DNA of 64,000 nt from Kappaphycus alvarezii (Eukaryota; Rhodophyta; Florideophyceae; Gigartinales; Solieriaceae). The notes beneath the pieces were generated by a model. That model was not told the origin of the DNA. It ran no database searches and was given only the letters and a program-made list of their open reading frames with translations. Positions within the stretch are counted from its first letter, which is position 1. Every line of letters begins with the position of its first letter. Both the position numbers and the translations under genes were made by a program. The stretch covers positions 62,001 to 126,000 of the forward strand of contig NADL03000448.1 in NCBI GenBank assembly GCA_002205965.3, in the 5' to 3' direction. Positions 33,008-45,862 of this stretch are shown here, in pieces.

Positions 33008-34245
33008 TCACGTCGTGATGCTACTCGTTTTCCTTTTACTGCTGCAGGGCGCACATAGCCGCGATGGAGCCTCCGCCGCCGCTTCCGTTAAATCTCTATG
33101 CAGCTGAACCAGGCCGCCCCACATAGACGGGTGACCCTGTCCGACCACCACACCGTCTGCGATCTCATCCCCTTCCTCGCATGAGGCAAATAACAGCTCC
33201 TTCACCATCATATTGTGCAGGATGCTGACAAAATTCATGATTCGCTTCATATCCTCCAGTCCCCACAGGAGCGACGGAACGACGAGGATGTGTCACATGC
33301 TCTGCGGGACGCCGAAAGTGCGTTCTACATTCTTCTGAGCTGCCTCCTGCATTGTCACGAAGTACTCGTGCTTCCGGCTGATTGCGTCCAAGATCGTCTC
33401 GATTAACATCGGACACTTGGGGTAGATGCAGTCACAAGGCCAATATGACTTTTTCGATCACACGCCGTTGATGCGGAACTTGCATAGCGGTAGGCATTTG
33501 CCGGACCCGATCATCTCAAACAGGGGTGACGACTCCACGGTGACGATGTCGTTCAAGCAGCCGGGCATCCCGAAGAACGCATGTCATATCCACAGGGATT
33601 GGTCCGCGATCGCCTCCAGCATCACCGCTGGCTCCTTCTCCTTGCCCTATTAGTGGCCATGGCAGGAAGTTTGGCAGGTCTTCCATCGCCGCTTGCTGCA
33701 GTCGATGCTGCCATATTCCCCGGGAATCAGCGCTTCTCTGCAGCACTGAGAAGCAGCGCGACGTCGGCCTTCGTCGCCGCGCGTAGGTACTACGCCCCGA
33801 ATATGTCGACGACGACGTCGCAGAAGCGCATCAAACATCGAAGGGCGGTTGACTTAGACATTTTCAGCTTCTCCTCTGCCGCGTCTGCCGCAGTGCCGTA
33901 CGCCATGATGCGCATCGCGGCCGTCACTTTCAGAAAAGTGGACAGTCCGAGTTGTCCCCTGCAGTCCCGGCACTGCCCGAAGTACGAGTCGTGCGCGACG
34001 GCGGTATTGAACAGGCGGTGCAAGATATTGCGCGTCGTGCGAAAGCAGCGGTGGAAGGTCCCGTGGTTGTAGATGTGGTAGGTGGAGATGTACTGACCGA
34101 AAAGGAGGTTGCCCAGCTTGTGGCGCTCGCGGTTAATGATGCCCGCCTTCCCGGGCACCGACAAAATTATGCTCCCATCGCGGGTGCTCCTCGTCACAGC
34201 TCGTGTCGAGCAAGTTGGCGGTGATTTCGAACATCTTGTTCCCAT
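33008..34245 (-). pseudogene. PIF/Harbinger transposase of element C
   Basis: 34245-33790 gives the N-terminal DNA-binding part, with T-A-A-M-R-I-M-A-Y-G-T-A-A-D, K-S-T-A-L and L-M-R-F-C-D-V-V-V. Further down the strand come G-S-I-D-C in another frame, then E-A-I-A-D-Q-S-L-W-I followed by TGA and H-A-F-F-G-M-P-G-C-L-N-D-I (the first two catalytic acids). The end has S-I-L-H-N-M-M-V-K. The TGA replaces the Trp that the family has in L-W-x-W-H-A-F. Several frame changes add to the decay. Region 32600-33007 holds the tails of both genes. Confidence 0.78.
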
Positions 34246-34560
34246 CGGCCTACTGGAAGAAGTACATGTCGTCCGCCGTCTCGTCTTTCCGATTTACCTC
34301 TGCACGGAGACCGGTGGGAAGCCAGTTCTACCATCAAATCACTAAAATCTCAGAAATAGTATTGTCCAGTCGGATCAATAATAACGCGCCATCTTTTCAT
34401 AAATTTAGGTGATTTGATAATTTGAAATATATTCGTTGGAGATACTCTAAATATACTCAAAATTGTTATCTGCACCTCTTCATCTACATTTGTTTCAAAT
34501 AAAAGAATTTATTTACGTAAAAATTGACAACATTACTAATTTACTCAATTAATTATTCAG
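34246..34560. other. Spacer between elements C and D with a short inverted repeat
   Basis: AT-rich. atcaaatcac at 34333-34342 is inverted as gtgatttgat at 34409-34418, with partial pairing inside. It may be an end of element C or a tiny foldback element. Confidence 0.4.
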
Positions 34561-34863
34561 TAAAGTTGTCCGCAAAGCACCGCGTGATTTTTTATAAAGT
34601 TTTAATAAAACTCGTGTCCGAAAAGCCAGCTTATGTTTGTGAAAACTCGGCCAGTTACATAGCAATTTTTCTTCCTCCTTACACCCCTCAATTGAATGAC
34701 AGTTAAACCAGCTGCAGACACCCCAGTGGGACGCACTCCCTCTTTGCCCCTCACTGCATTTATCCGCACCACAAATTACTAACATGCTTGCGTTAAACTC
34801 GCTCATCCTCATCGCACTCATAATCTTCGGCGGGACGCGTCGCTAACATCTCTGTTGGCCTAA

Positions 34864-36081
34864 TGACTACATCCGATGGACAACTAGATCTGAAAGTGGG
34901 AATCGAAGGCCGCAGCGACATTGACAACCCTTTTGGGATAAACTGCGAGGATGGCGATGATGTTCCACGCTGGTCACTTTTAATTGCTTAATGGACATTA
35001 CAACTGTATGAGGCGGTAACATCCTCTTGCCATCTCGGGATAATAAATCTACATGAACAACGCCAGCAGAATGAGGGCTACTCAGTCATTCCGCTCTTGC
35101 CGAAAATTGATCGCTTACAACTGTTAAGGACCGGTCATATCTCTCTCTTTCATAATGCAACCCGCTTCTACTCGGGTGAGTTTGAGTCGTTATGCCAGCT
35201 CCTTTTTCCCACCATAAAATCCCGGTCAAGATCAACAGGAAGCGAAAGAATGGAGATTGGTCGCCCTACGAAGTTAAGCGCATCAGAACGCTTGCTGGCA
35301 TCTGTTCTGTACTTGAAGGCTGGCAATTCGGTACGGAGTGAATGCAATACTTGAAACTACAGACGATCGTGGCTAAATGCAGATGTGCGTTTTATTTGCT
35401 CTATTGTCAACAATGTTTTACACTATGAAGTTTCATGGCCGTCTGCAGAGCGCCGTGATGAGCTTCCCAACCGTAGCCCTCAGTTACTGGGACATATAGG
35501 TTTCGTGGACGGAATACTGTGACATATCAATTGCCCGAGCTGTGACGACAATTGCGCTTACTTCGACGGGAGAAAAAATCTATTGTTCTAACAATTGTGT
35601 TGTTGTTGACCATGATGGTCTGTTTATCTATGTTGATGGAGGCTATGCGGGGTCCTTCCACGATGCTCGAGTCATAAGATCTTCGGACTTGGGAGCGAAT
35701 TGGCAAAATTATTTCACCCTCGACATCAATGTGACTGATACCATCAAGTATTTGCTCGGCGATAAAGGCTACATTGGCCTGGATCAATTCATAACGCGGC
35801 GCATTGATTCAAGGAAAGTTGCAAATTTGGATTTAAACCCGGTCCTAACTGCCTTTAATAGGCTACATGCGGGGTTTCGTGTCGCCGTTGAGTGGGTAAT
35901 TGGGGGACTGAAGTGTAAATTTCGGCGCTTCCTAAACACCTGTCCCAACAGGATATCTTCGTTTTCCGTTTTATTCAAATCGGCTGCAATTCTCACGAAC
36001 TTTCTACACCGCAGTCGCCAAGATTTTGCACTGCCATATGATGAAAATGAGGGAGATGAGGGGGGTAACTGGGCAATTTGA
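34864..36081 (+). pseudogene. HARBI1-like transposase of element D
   Basis: The frame opens with an acidic leader at ATG 34864 and has an early in-frame TAA near 34989. The body from about 35097 reads G-R-P-T-K-L-S-A-S-E-R-L-L-A, then a TGA at 35352 and a one-base frameshift at about 35520. The catalytic domain shows F-V-D-G (first Asp), S-F-H-D-A-R-V (second), G-D-K-G-Y-I-G and V-E-W-V-I-G-G-L-K (Glu). This is the DDE_Tnp_4 nuclease fold. The few lesions suggest recent inactivation. Confidence 0.82.
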
Positions 36082-36307
36082 CGCGTTTCTTTCTGAAGCT
36101 TTATTAAGGGGACAGATAGTACAAGTCCTACTTTAAACCGGCGACTTCTCTAGCGCGCACCTCGAATTACACCTCTGTGATGACTCTATTGGTTTTCAGG
36201 AGAACAAAAGTCTTCAAATAATTCGTTACTTTGCTATTGTTCAGTCCCTCGAGCTGTCGCCTCCGCAGTTTTGCTTTATTAGCCAAGTCGTCTTTGTAAA
36301 ACTTGTT

Positions 36308-37008
36308 CTATTCCTCAACTTCCTTCACCAAACACTCCAAACCCTCTGCCACAACTCTTGTCATCTTTTCCATGGAATCAACTGCCTTCTGAAGAAGTTC
36401 TTTCCTTTTAGCGGGCCTGTCAACATTAACTGTCGTACTTACTGGTTTGGAAGATGAGGTACTGGAGCTGTTAGCAGAAGCGTTGACGTGTTTTTCCCTG
36501 AAATCCCTCATTTCTTGTGGTGAAATGTGTCCGTGTTCTTCAGCTTAGCGAGTAGGTCTTCATCTTGCGGTGTCGCTTTGTCGACGCCTTTAATATTGCA
36601 GTCCGCCACACCGGTACCAATGTCATTTAGGGCACTTCTCAGGGTGTCCTGGAGCGTACGCTCTTGCGATAACTTGTCTTGGTCGAAGTCTGTTCCCGCA
36701 GCTCTGCACTTTTCCATCTCATCTGCAATATAGTCCTTGAAAAACAGCTTCCAAATAGTTGACGGAAACTTCTGCACTACTTTCTTCCGCCCCTTACAGT
36801 AATTTGCAAAGCGAATGTTGTAGCTTGACACCAGCATAACTATAGTTGTAGCTGCAACCACGCAGATGCGCTTGGAAGTCCTTGGTGCGGAAGCTGCACT
36901 GCGCTTACGTTCTGTTGAAGGCGGTGGCACCTCAACCGTAGTTGCTGATGTTGGTGGTTTGGAATCCTCCATATTCTCCTCTGTTAAATGATCGCGATCT
37001 CTTTCCAT
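36308..37008 (-). pseudogene. Second ORF of element D (unknown, possible DNA-binding partner)
   Basis: From the ATG at 37008: 166 residues with an N-terminal Pro/Thr region, a basic patch (T-S-K-R-I-C), and a helical block with Y-N-I-R-F-A-N-Y-C-K-G-R-K-K-V and W-K-L-F-F-K-D-Y-I. It stops at 36508. A one-base shift continues it as Ser-rich linker plus a Lys/Glu-rich coiled-coil-like end (to 36308). Position and architecture fit the Harbinger accessory protein, but I see no clear SANT signature. Confidence 0.45.
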
Positions 37009-37639
37009 GTTCTATGGATCTGGCGGGGAGAGCGAGTGGCCAAAGAGAACGTGGGACCGACGGAGAACCGCCGAGCAAGCGGTGCCGCCGTGTGGAGGGA
37101 GATGGAGGGGATTGCGAAAGTGATGCGGGGATGAGAGAGAGGACTGGATAGAAGTGGAGGATGCTTGGGAGAGCGAGCGCAGATGGCTCGGAGACAAGCA
37201 GAGGGGACGGATTTAGTAGGGCGCCGCGGCTGATGTCACGAAGCACTCCGTGAAATTTGAGTGACCAAAACTCGTTGTAAATTCACACGACCACTAGTTT
37301 TGGTGCTCATGTGAGTTTGACAAAACACGCTGTTCGGGTGATGACGAAATTTCTTTTTCGACCGATTTTTTGAAAAAAACACGGGACTCGTTGTTATTTG
37401 CGGACAACTTTAGTAACTCGGCAAATCAACGGCCCCCACATGAAAATCTTAGAAACCACAGTCCAAACAGTTACAGAATTTGAGTAGTTCTTGACCGCAT
37501 GTGCAGGAAATGAGTCAAATTGAGGGTAAGAGGGGGTTTTAGAGTACTGTACTTCTTGTGAACTACCCGAGTTTAGTCGGGTCGCTTGGTGTGAGCGATT
37601 GCAGACAGATGACTGGCAGGGGATCGGAGTATACAGGTA

Positions 37640-39007
37640 GGGCGAGGTGCCTATGGACCATATCGGGCCATTGTCTGTCGGGTCCCGGAGAGAAGAGGCG
37701 GGCTGTACATCAAGGAAGGCCTCAGCGAGACTAAGGCGGAAGGCTTGGCCCCGGAAGCAGAGCAGGATGTCTTCCGCGTTATGCCGGAAAAAGGTAGGAC
37801 GGCCTACTAGTTGGCGTCACGCCAATAGAGACGGACCCGCGCGTTTTGCTGCACACTCTTTACTGTCACCATTTCCAACGACTACCACCTGGAAGAGATC
37901 CCTCGGTCATTTATCGTGCTCTTCTCCTCCTATCATCCGCAGCTGTCTTCGTCGTTTACAGGTACGGCCCTTTTCGAGTATTGTTCTTCGCCGCATCCCG
38001 GTGAGAGGCTCCAGTCTGTGATCACACCTGAACTCATGCTTTCGAAGTCTGACAGGTTGTTGTCTGCAGAAGCACCCGGCCGAGCACGGCTCCCCTCCGC
38101 GCGCACATCCTCCTCTTCTGTTTTCTCCTCGCTTCCTCACCCCCACCGCTGTACGTACATGTCCTCCTCTGCGCGGGAGGTCGCTCTGGCTCCCCGTCTC
38201 GGCATCGAGCTATTCCCTAGATCTACTCGCTGGGCAGTCTGCTCCCGGCGCTCGGTCGACGTCGCAACCGTCTTAGATCAAAGCGGCCAACACGCTTTAA
38301 ACTTCAAATGCGAAGACTACATGACTCATCGACATCAAGTGCTGCGCAACCTTCTCGCCCGCTTCTATACGGAAGTTGTGATCGTCGCTGTCGTCGAGCA
38401 TCCGCTCCTGTACCAGATTCCCAATTCGTCCGCGCATTCGGAGTCCTCCGCGTTACGAATATATATCTACATTCCCGCTACCAGTGGGTTTGACAGCATT
38501 GATATCGCCATTGACGTTACTGCTTCCCATCCCTCCTCTCCTCGCCACATCTCGCTAAGTACGGTCAGCACAGGTGCTGCCTCGACACTCGCAGAGCGCG
38601 AGAATCTTCGTCATTATGGCAATTACTGCGACCAAAACGATATCTCTCTCTCCCCTGTTGGGATTGATATCTATGGCGCCTTGGGCCGCAGCGGCCACTT
38701 TTTCTTCCGCAGCCTTGCTTCCTTCGCTTATTCCCGTCGCGGTTCCTTCCCTCAACAGGAGCTTCGTGACTTCGTTACCCGTTTTGCGTTTAGTCTCCAG
38801 GTGGTGCATGCGCGACAGGTTTCCATCCTGCGCCTGCATTCGTATTTAACTTCTGAATACCCTCCGAACGCTTCTGCGCCATACTGTAGAACTGGTAAAG
38901 ATCTACTACCACCTTTAGTGTACGTTGAGGGGGAATTTTGGGGTTATTTTAATGCATGGAAGATGTTGTCGGTTATATCCACGCGGCTAATGCGTTATGT
39001 GGAATAA
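37640..39007 (+). pseudogene. LINE-type C-terminal polyprotein ORF
   Basis: The long open frame 37916-39007 has a Ser/Pro/Arg-rich beginning and then the pattern D-Q-S-G-Q-H-A-L-x-x-K (normally with Cys), H-R-H-Q-V-L-R-N-L-L, V-V-I-V-A-V-V-E-H-P and I-A-I-D-V-T-A-S-H-P, the endonuclease-like tail of non-LTR elements. V-G-I-D-I-Y-G-A-L-G-R-S-G follows. The last parts match the remnant at 151-841. Upstream, 37640-37915 continues in another frame. There is no RT core and several metal-binding Cys are lost. It ends in a copy of the dispersed motif (38928-38985). Confidence 0.5.
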
Positions 39008-42000
39008 GTCGTCGCTGATGGGTAACAATACAGTACAGTACATGACCTCCCTTACAGAGCCGGCTCAATGCCGGCGAGCAGGCATGCCGTGTACGTTGAG
39101 TGTTTCATGGAGATGGAGCAAAGAAAATTCGGTCAAGGTTTCCTTGGGCAACAGCGTCGCGGTGACGGGATATGGTCCAAGAAAGCATGACAGAGCAGAA
39201 AGCCTTGGTCAAGGAAGGAATGCCAGTCTGCAGGACACGGGAAATGCAGGAGGTATGCAGTCCGAGGGGAAGGAATGCGGGGCGGTGCGCTCCCGAGCAC
39301 AGGAGAAGTCAATGATGCTGGCTGCGAGCACTTCGATAGAGGAGGGGGCCGGTTTCGCAGAAATCATGTCCGCCGAGTTGGATGATATCATACGTACCGT
39401 AGTACTATTACTGTACCACTACAGTTTCCTATCCTGCTCCAAAACTCCCATTGGCACAAAAAGTTACTACGTTCATTATCTAAAACACCGAATTTCTAGA
39501 TGCTATGCTGGTGTCTTCTGAACGGCCGACTAAGTCGCGCACGACGCCCCTCACAGGAGCGCTCTAATAAACGCCTGCGACTCTCAGCAGTGTCATCAGC
39601 AATAGTGACGAGTCTGTTTCTCAGCCTGCAAAACTTCTGATTGTCAGGCTCTCGCAACGGATACCACTTCACAAGTAAGTTTGTTAAACAACGACTGAAC
39701 TTCAAGAAGGGGTCGTAAAGAGATTCTGCTCAAAACCACTTTTAAAAAAGCAACGCCTACTGGCCACACAGTCGGCCGAAATAATTTTCAACAATTATGC
39801 GGTCCCCACTAACTTTGCGGTTTTACTGCTCGTCGTTCAGGGATAGTACCCCGAGCTGCGGTTTCTTCTTAGGATATATGGCACGAATTATTTCCAGGGC
39901 CCTTGGTAGCCCTTGTCGACTAGTACAGACAAATATTTTTGGATTAATCTGGACTGTAACCCCAAATCAGGCCAGCTTCTCTCTCCCTGCGATTTAATCA
40001 GCTCTTTTTTTTATGTCAGACGAGCCTCTTTTGAAAACTTTCGAAGTATGGTACCGAACCTAGATATTGGTTGCTAGAACCAGTGTTGGCTGTGGACCCT
40101 GTGCTGTCACTGAAAACCAAAAGTGCAGGGGAGCATGGGCTGTTTTGGAGAGTGCCGTTTGGAAAGCGCATATGCGCCTCATCTCAAACTCAACGTGAAA
40201 CGGGCTTCTGATTGGCTACTGCAAATGCTCATATGCAACGTGGTGCGTACAAGTGTTGTGGCTCTAGTGGGTTGTTCTGGCGTACACGTGTGTAGCTAGT
40301 ACATATGGCTATGCTGTACAGTACGGCTGTGCAGTACAGAGTGGACAGGTATGTACGTGGAAATACAGTACAGGTTGATGGGTGTTGATGCACAATGGTG
40401 ATGAGTCAAGTACAGTGATGGCGGTTACAGTAGTTGCGTGTATACATGTCGTTGCATGTGTAAGAGTTGTGTTGTGAATTTGGGGACGTGTAGTTATAGT
40501 GTGGTTACGTGCAGTTGGTGAGTTAGTGCATACACATGATGACGTGATGTAGTGTTGTGCACTGTTGTGCACTGTTAGTTGTAAGCTGGCATGATTTTGT
40601 GCCAGTGTTACTATGTCATGTCTTGTGATGATTGGTAGTATTGAGTGTCCCGCTTAGATGGCTAGGGTTTAGTAAGAATAAGAATTGAGTGCGATTGTGG
40701 CGAAATAGTTCTATATAAGTTGCGACTTGAGCACCTCCAAGTAAAATCTGGCCAGAGCTGGCGAACTTCCTTTCATTCCCCCCACCTTCCTTATCCAACC
40801 TTCCCTTTCAGCTTCGACCTCTATTAACCAGTACAAAGCCTGTTCAATAAGACTGAAAACTCAGCTTTTAGACCATAAAATTTGTGTTTGCCGCTAAAAT
40901 AGCGTTTCCTCTCGACACTACCGCTGGGCCGAAAAGACCGCTGAAAGGCTACGTCAGTACATAAGGAGCCTCCGGGAAATTTTCGAACATCTGCCAGTCT
41001 TCCTTAAGCCTGTTCTGTAACGAATGATTCGTATGCAAAATCTTCAGTAAAAATAAAAAACTTCACAATTAATCTCTAAAAATTAGGGACTTTCACATTG
41101 AAGACCTTGGTCAAAATTTGCCATTGACCTCAACGCTTGAGAACAGTTAATAACATAAACAAAACGTCCTTACCTGTAATACTAGACCTGAACTCTCCCT
41201 AAACGTTATAGGTCTGCGAAATAAATTCTTGGCTGTGGTTCCACAGAGTTTGGAACTCATTCGGCGTAAAGTTGATCATGCTACGTGTGCCATAAACTCC
41301 GCCTTCGTCGTAAAATGTGTCAAATTTTGGACAAGGGGAGATCCCATCACAATCGGACTTAAGTCGGTCCAATACCGAGCTCTACTGACTAATCTCATTT
41401 TCTCTTGAAATTTCTGTGTCAGCTAGAAATCGAAGGGAGACCACATCGTTGTCATGGGTAACTAATTTGTGACGTATTGACTGTGTAGGTAACAGAATTG
41501 AAGTGTCAGGGGGTTGCGTTTTCGACATGGTTGAGAAGGGTTGTGCTGTAGATTTTGGTGGCGACGAGGCGTAGTGGTTGCAGGGCTTGGTTGTGGTGAG
41601 GCCGGTGGCGAGGGATGGTGGCGGCGAGGGGTGGTGGCGGCGAACTGTGGAGGTGGCGACGTGTGGAGGTGACAATTAGTGATGGCTAGGCGTACTATTG
41701 GCGGGTACGTGTGGTACAGAGGCTTAGTGGTGCCGAGTTGCAGTTCTAGCGAGGCTTGGTGGTGCCGAGGCCTGGGTATTTCAAGGAGTTGCAGCAGCGA
41801 AGCGTAGTGGTGCCGAAATGTACTGGTGGTTAGGCTTGGTGGTCACGAGGTGTGGTGGTGGTAAGGCTTGGTTGGGGCAAGTCTTCGGGGTGGCGAGGCG
41901 TGAGTATGCAGGCGGTGTTGATATGACTTTTATATAGGCTGAACTGTGTGATAGAGTGGGGAAGGCAGTTTATATTTCACAATGGTGCTGTACGCTACCC

Positions 42001-42741
42001 ATGTTAGCGTTTTTGATTTGTTGGTCGCCCATGTTCCGATGTTTGTACGAAATTACTGTATGTATTCGTTTTGACCGAGTGCCTTCTAAAAACGCGCAAT
42101 ATATTCAGACTTACTGTATTCGCGAAGTCTTACGAGGTAAATAATTTCTTTTCAACCCATGAAGCAAATACTGTTTTCGCAAAAGTTTGTAATGTATTTG
42201 TGCAATTCGTATGTTTTTTCCATATTTAAAGCCTAAGCTCTACAATTGTATTTTCGCTTTCTTGTTTGTCCTCTTTAGTGTCTCTAGTGGACAATAAAAA
42301 AGGGGATAAAATGTTGCGAAAATTCAAGAGATAACAATGCAGACTAGCTGGGTTGGCGGGAGCCTGAAAAAAAACGTAGACGTTTTTGCTAAGTTGCAGG
42401 CTGAGTAGGTTGAAATGTATTGCTGATTTGTTTTTCCACCCCAATGAAAAAGGCGGACAGGCCGTTTATACGAAATTAAGTGCCATAGTTCTACCTCCAA
42501 CACACGTACGTCTCTACTTGCTACAATCCCTAGAAAGAGCACTTTACTCTAATAATTGGTCAAAATCGTGTAAATAGACGACTTGTGTAGAGAAGATGTA
42601 GAATATGTAGAAAAATAGTAATAAGGTCAAAACGCGACTCCAAAGGATTGTCAATAGAGAGAGAAATAGAAAAGTTTTATTTGTTATGATTGGCCCCCGT
42701 TTCGAGGTCAGGTGCTGGGGTATGCGCGCAGTTTTTGGTTA
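39008..42741. other. Intergenic, mostly non-coding
   Basis: No gene supported in 3.7 kb. GTACAGTAC-type motifs occur at 39027-39040 and 40315-40340. A TATA-like ctatataag at about 40711 is followed by a pyrimidine-rich leader-like stretch but no ORF. From about 41550 to 41920 the plus strand is a degenerate G-rich repeat (ggtggcgag/ggcttggtgg words). A minus ORF at 39705-39496 is Arg-rich and featureless. Confidence 0.45.
41550..41920. repeat. Degenerate G-rich repeat region
   Basis: Imperfect recurrences of ggtggcgag, ggcttggtggt and gccgag on the plus strand, without a fixed period. Open frames over it are compositional. Confidence 0.6.
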
Positions 42742-43128
42742 TCCAGCATAGTCACTGCCTATCGTAGAACCAACGCCGAGACACGTATCTTGAGATTCAG
42801 CTTGGAGAAGACTTTTTTTCAGCAAGACGGCGCTCCTGCCCACAGTTCTAGGTACATAAAGAAGTAGCTCAAGGACAATAACGTTGACGCATTGGAGTGG
42901 CCGGCGAAGTCAGCAGACCTTAACATTATTCAGAACGTCTGGGGAGTGATGGCTCGGAATTTTTATCGTAATGGGAAGCAGTCTTATGATCTGGATGAAT
43001 TGACTGAGAGAATATAAGAAGTATGGGAAAATCTCAGTTCGGACATCCTCCATAATCTTTACGAATCCATTCTGAGTAGTCCTTTGGAGGTACTTGAAAA
43101 GAAAGGGGATGAAATGAAGTACTATTGA
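42742..43128 (+). pseudogene. Tc1/mariner transposase, C-terminal part
   Basis: One frame reads F-F-Q-Q-D-G-A-P-A-H-S-S (second catalytic Asp), then K-K-stop-L at 42865, L-E-W-P-A-K-S-A-D-L-N-I-I-Q-N-V-W (third catalytic site) and a helical end to TGA at 43126. A second stop is at 43015. The first stop is TAG where the family usually has Trp (K-x-W-L). The N-terminal DNA-binding half is absent. Confidence 0.85.
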
Positions 43129-44119
43129 TTGTTTTGTATAGCATTAAGGTAATTGTGCAATATAGTTTTTCGCATATGTATCCAAATTTCTTTCAGCCAT
43201 TTTTTTATTGCCGTTCGTGTTGGCAATGCCTTAAAAAGGAGTCCATATTCGTGTTAAGCGCTACATCTTACGTTTGGTCTGTGATGGAATCGCCCAAAAG
43301 TCTTACTGAAAAGCTATTTACGGTGCCCCACCCTCTGCATTTATAGCCATTTAGTGCACCGTATGAAAGGAATCTCAGTCCTGACGGTTTCCAAATTTCT
43401 CTTTATCATAAAATGTTGATTCCTCAATTCTAAATCTCGAATTAACTGTCGCTGAATAGGCATATGTAGACCATAAGCCACCTTTGGGCAAAGGAGAGGG
43501 TGGCCGTGCACCACTTTACTCAAGAACAGTCACCTTGGGGAGGTCGAAAGTGTGTAGAGCAGTGTCGTTGCGTGCTTCACTGTAGTGCCCTGTACTGTAT
43601 TTTGCACTACTGTACGAAAGTATATAATGACATAAACAGGAAGGCGCCGAGCAAAAGGGGGCAGAGTGGACGCTTGAGGAGGACCGACGGGGACAGAGGA
43701 TACAGGAGGACCAGAGAACTGTAGTTGGAATACCAGCGCATCTCCTAGTGGTGGCCAGGATTGGGAGGCGGTAGAAAGTCCACGTATTTTTCAGGAGAGT
43801 CTTCAGTTTAGCAGTGGGTTGGTTAGGAGGTAAGCCACATGGAGAAACATCCCGAGAAAAATAGAAGGAAACACCCTTTTCTTCCCCCACACTACGGTCT
43901 CCAAATTGGCTTCACTGTCCAGGAAAACCTTCTTTGGCCTCGTTCTAGCCGGTGGTACGCTTATTTATTGGAACGAATCCTTCATTGGTACTCTTTCCGG
44001 ATCTTTCCTGTTGGTCAACACTATCTTCCTGTAGGAAGTGTGAAAAAAGGTTCCGATATTTGTTTTTCTACCTAAGAAACCCCTCCTTTTTCACATTACT
44101 ACAGCAGATCGCACTTGAA
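43129..44119. other. Intergenic
   Basis: Nothing recognised. It includes GTACTGTA-like words near 43580-43610. The right part borders the 3' end of copia element 1. Confidence 0.4.
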
Positions 44120-45862
44120 TTCTGTAAGAATTTGAATAAGTGCATCATTTATACTAATCTTTCGAATTCATTAACAGTTCTGTCTGCAGTGCGTACAAAT
44201 CCAACATAGTATATCTCTTTCTTCGCCTAAGAATCACAAGCTGAGCTTATATAAATCAGAGGCGTTTTTTCGATGTGTATGAACACTTAGTGATGAAACT
44301 AAATAAACTTTTAGACTCTGCAAACATGAAGAGTGGAATCTAAATTCCAAAAAAAGATTCAGGTTCATGTTAAATAATGTAAAGAATGTCTAAAATATAT
44401 CAAAAGGCGTAAATTTCAGCACTGCGAACATATCTAGTTACTCTTTTGCTTTTGTAGCCAAACAACTCAGCACATTACATGTTACCGTACTTTCAGTGAG
44501 AGAGACAATAAATCCAAGTTGAAAAGTATTTTTATCTTCGTTTTCGAATAATGAGTCAGAGTATAGTTTAATACTTAACCAATTTTTGTTCAACTTGCAT
44601 TAATTCGGCGAAAGAGCGAATGTTTTCTGCATAACCGTAACAACTTTGTTCAACTGATTGACTGCTTCCCCCGAGAATTCTTTTGCGCGACCATGTATAC
44701 AGCACAGCATATTACATTCACTGTATGGATTAAACATTCCAATACATGCCTTTAAGATATACAATAAGAAAAGAGGGCATCCACTGGCAGAATGCGTAAT
44801 TTTTTAACCACTTTTTTTTGACTCAAATCGAATCCGCATTCTTTTTTGTCTCACTCTTACACCTGAGGATTAAATGTCATCAAAAACTCCCTCTTTCGAC
44901 TCAAAACTATCAAAAGTCCTTTTGAGATGACTGAATGACGTTATTGTTTCAATACCGCAATAAATCCTCTACTCAAATTCCGACTAGACCGAGTACATTA
45001 AAATCTACGTGCTTCTAAAATAATTCAAGATCTCCGTTAGTTCGTTTCATGCTTATATCATCTTTGAGTTGTAACTTCATGGTTCGATTCCAACAATCTC
45101 CTGAATCAGATATCCCGCATACTGTTCTCAACAACTCTAGTAAAAGATTATCGGATATTCAAATTTTTTAGTTAGGCAGTGGTATGCTTTACACATCAGC
45201 TTCTGAGTCGACCATTATTAGGCTCTTTTAAAATCTTGAGACGAAATACTGAAATTAAATATTGCTATAATTGCAACTAATTAGCTAGTGAAACGTTGAG
45301 ATATGTCATGTTCGACGTAGTCCTTTTCCCTTTTTCTGTGACCTTGCAGTAAAGCAGTGCTTTATATATCTCTTTGGAAGTTTGCATACAATTGATAGAA
45401 AGAAAGATTGTCGAAAAGAGTATATTAGCATTTTTCGGTATGACGTGTCGAGCTACTATTTCCCAGGCATCACCCTCGAAAATTCACTCTACTTCTTTTT
45501 TGTTTTGCTTTCAGAAACTCGAAAGAATTTGATCTGGGATCTCTTTGGTGTAAGACCTGCTCGAGATTGACATCAGCGAGTTGATAGTTTTTCGAGTATA
45601 CTTCTTCGATTGACGAATGGGAATATTCGACTATTGTCTCAATTGGATCATCTAAATGGTGCTTTTCTTGAGAAATTGGATGCTTTATTTATTCACAATT
45701 TATTGTAATGAAAAATTTTCTACCATTAATTATTTTTATTTTGTAGAATACTGTTCATTTAGGTCTGGACCTTTGAAGATAGACTAGAACTTTACTTCTA
45801 ATATTAATTTCATGGTGAGCGGCGTTTGGAAGCTGTGAATTTAGAGCATTTCTAAGTCTGAG

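Larger units (their letters stand above)
34561..37412. mobile_element. Harbinger-type DNA transposon D with 16-bp terminal inverted repeats
   Basis: taaagttgtccgcaaa at 34561-34576 is the exact reverse complement of tttgcggacaacttta at 37397-37412. If the outer ta is the target duplication, the repeats proper begin aagttgtccgc. Inside lie a plus-strand HARBI1-like transposase and a minus-strand second ORF, convergent, as in elements A and C. Total length 2.85 kb. Each gene carries only a few lesions, so this is one of the better preserved DNA transposons here. Confidence 0.75.

Noticed and set aside
37916..39007. 368-codon ORF as an ordinary host gene
   Set aside because: Its motifs follow the tail of non-LTR retrotransposon proteins and match the remnant at 151-841, so I class it as transposon-derived.
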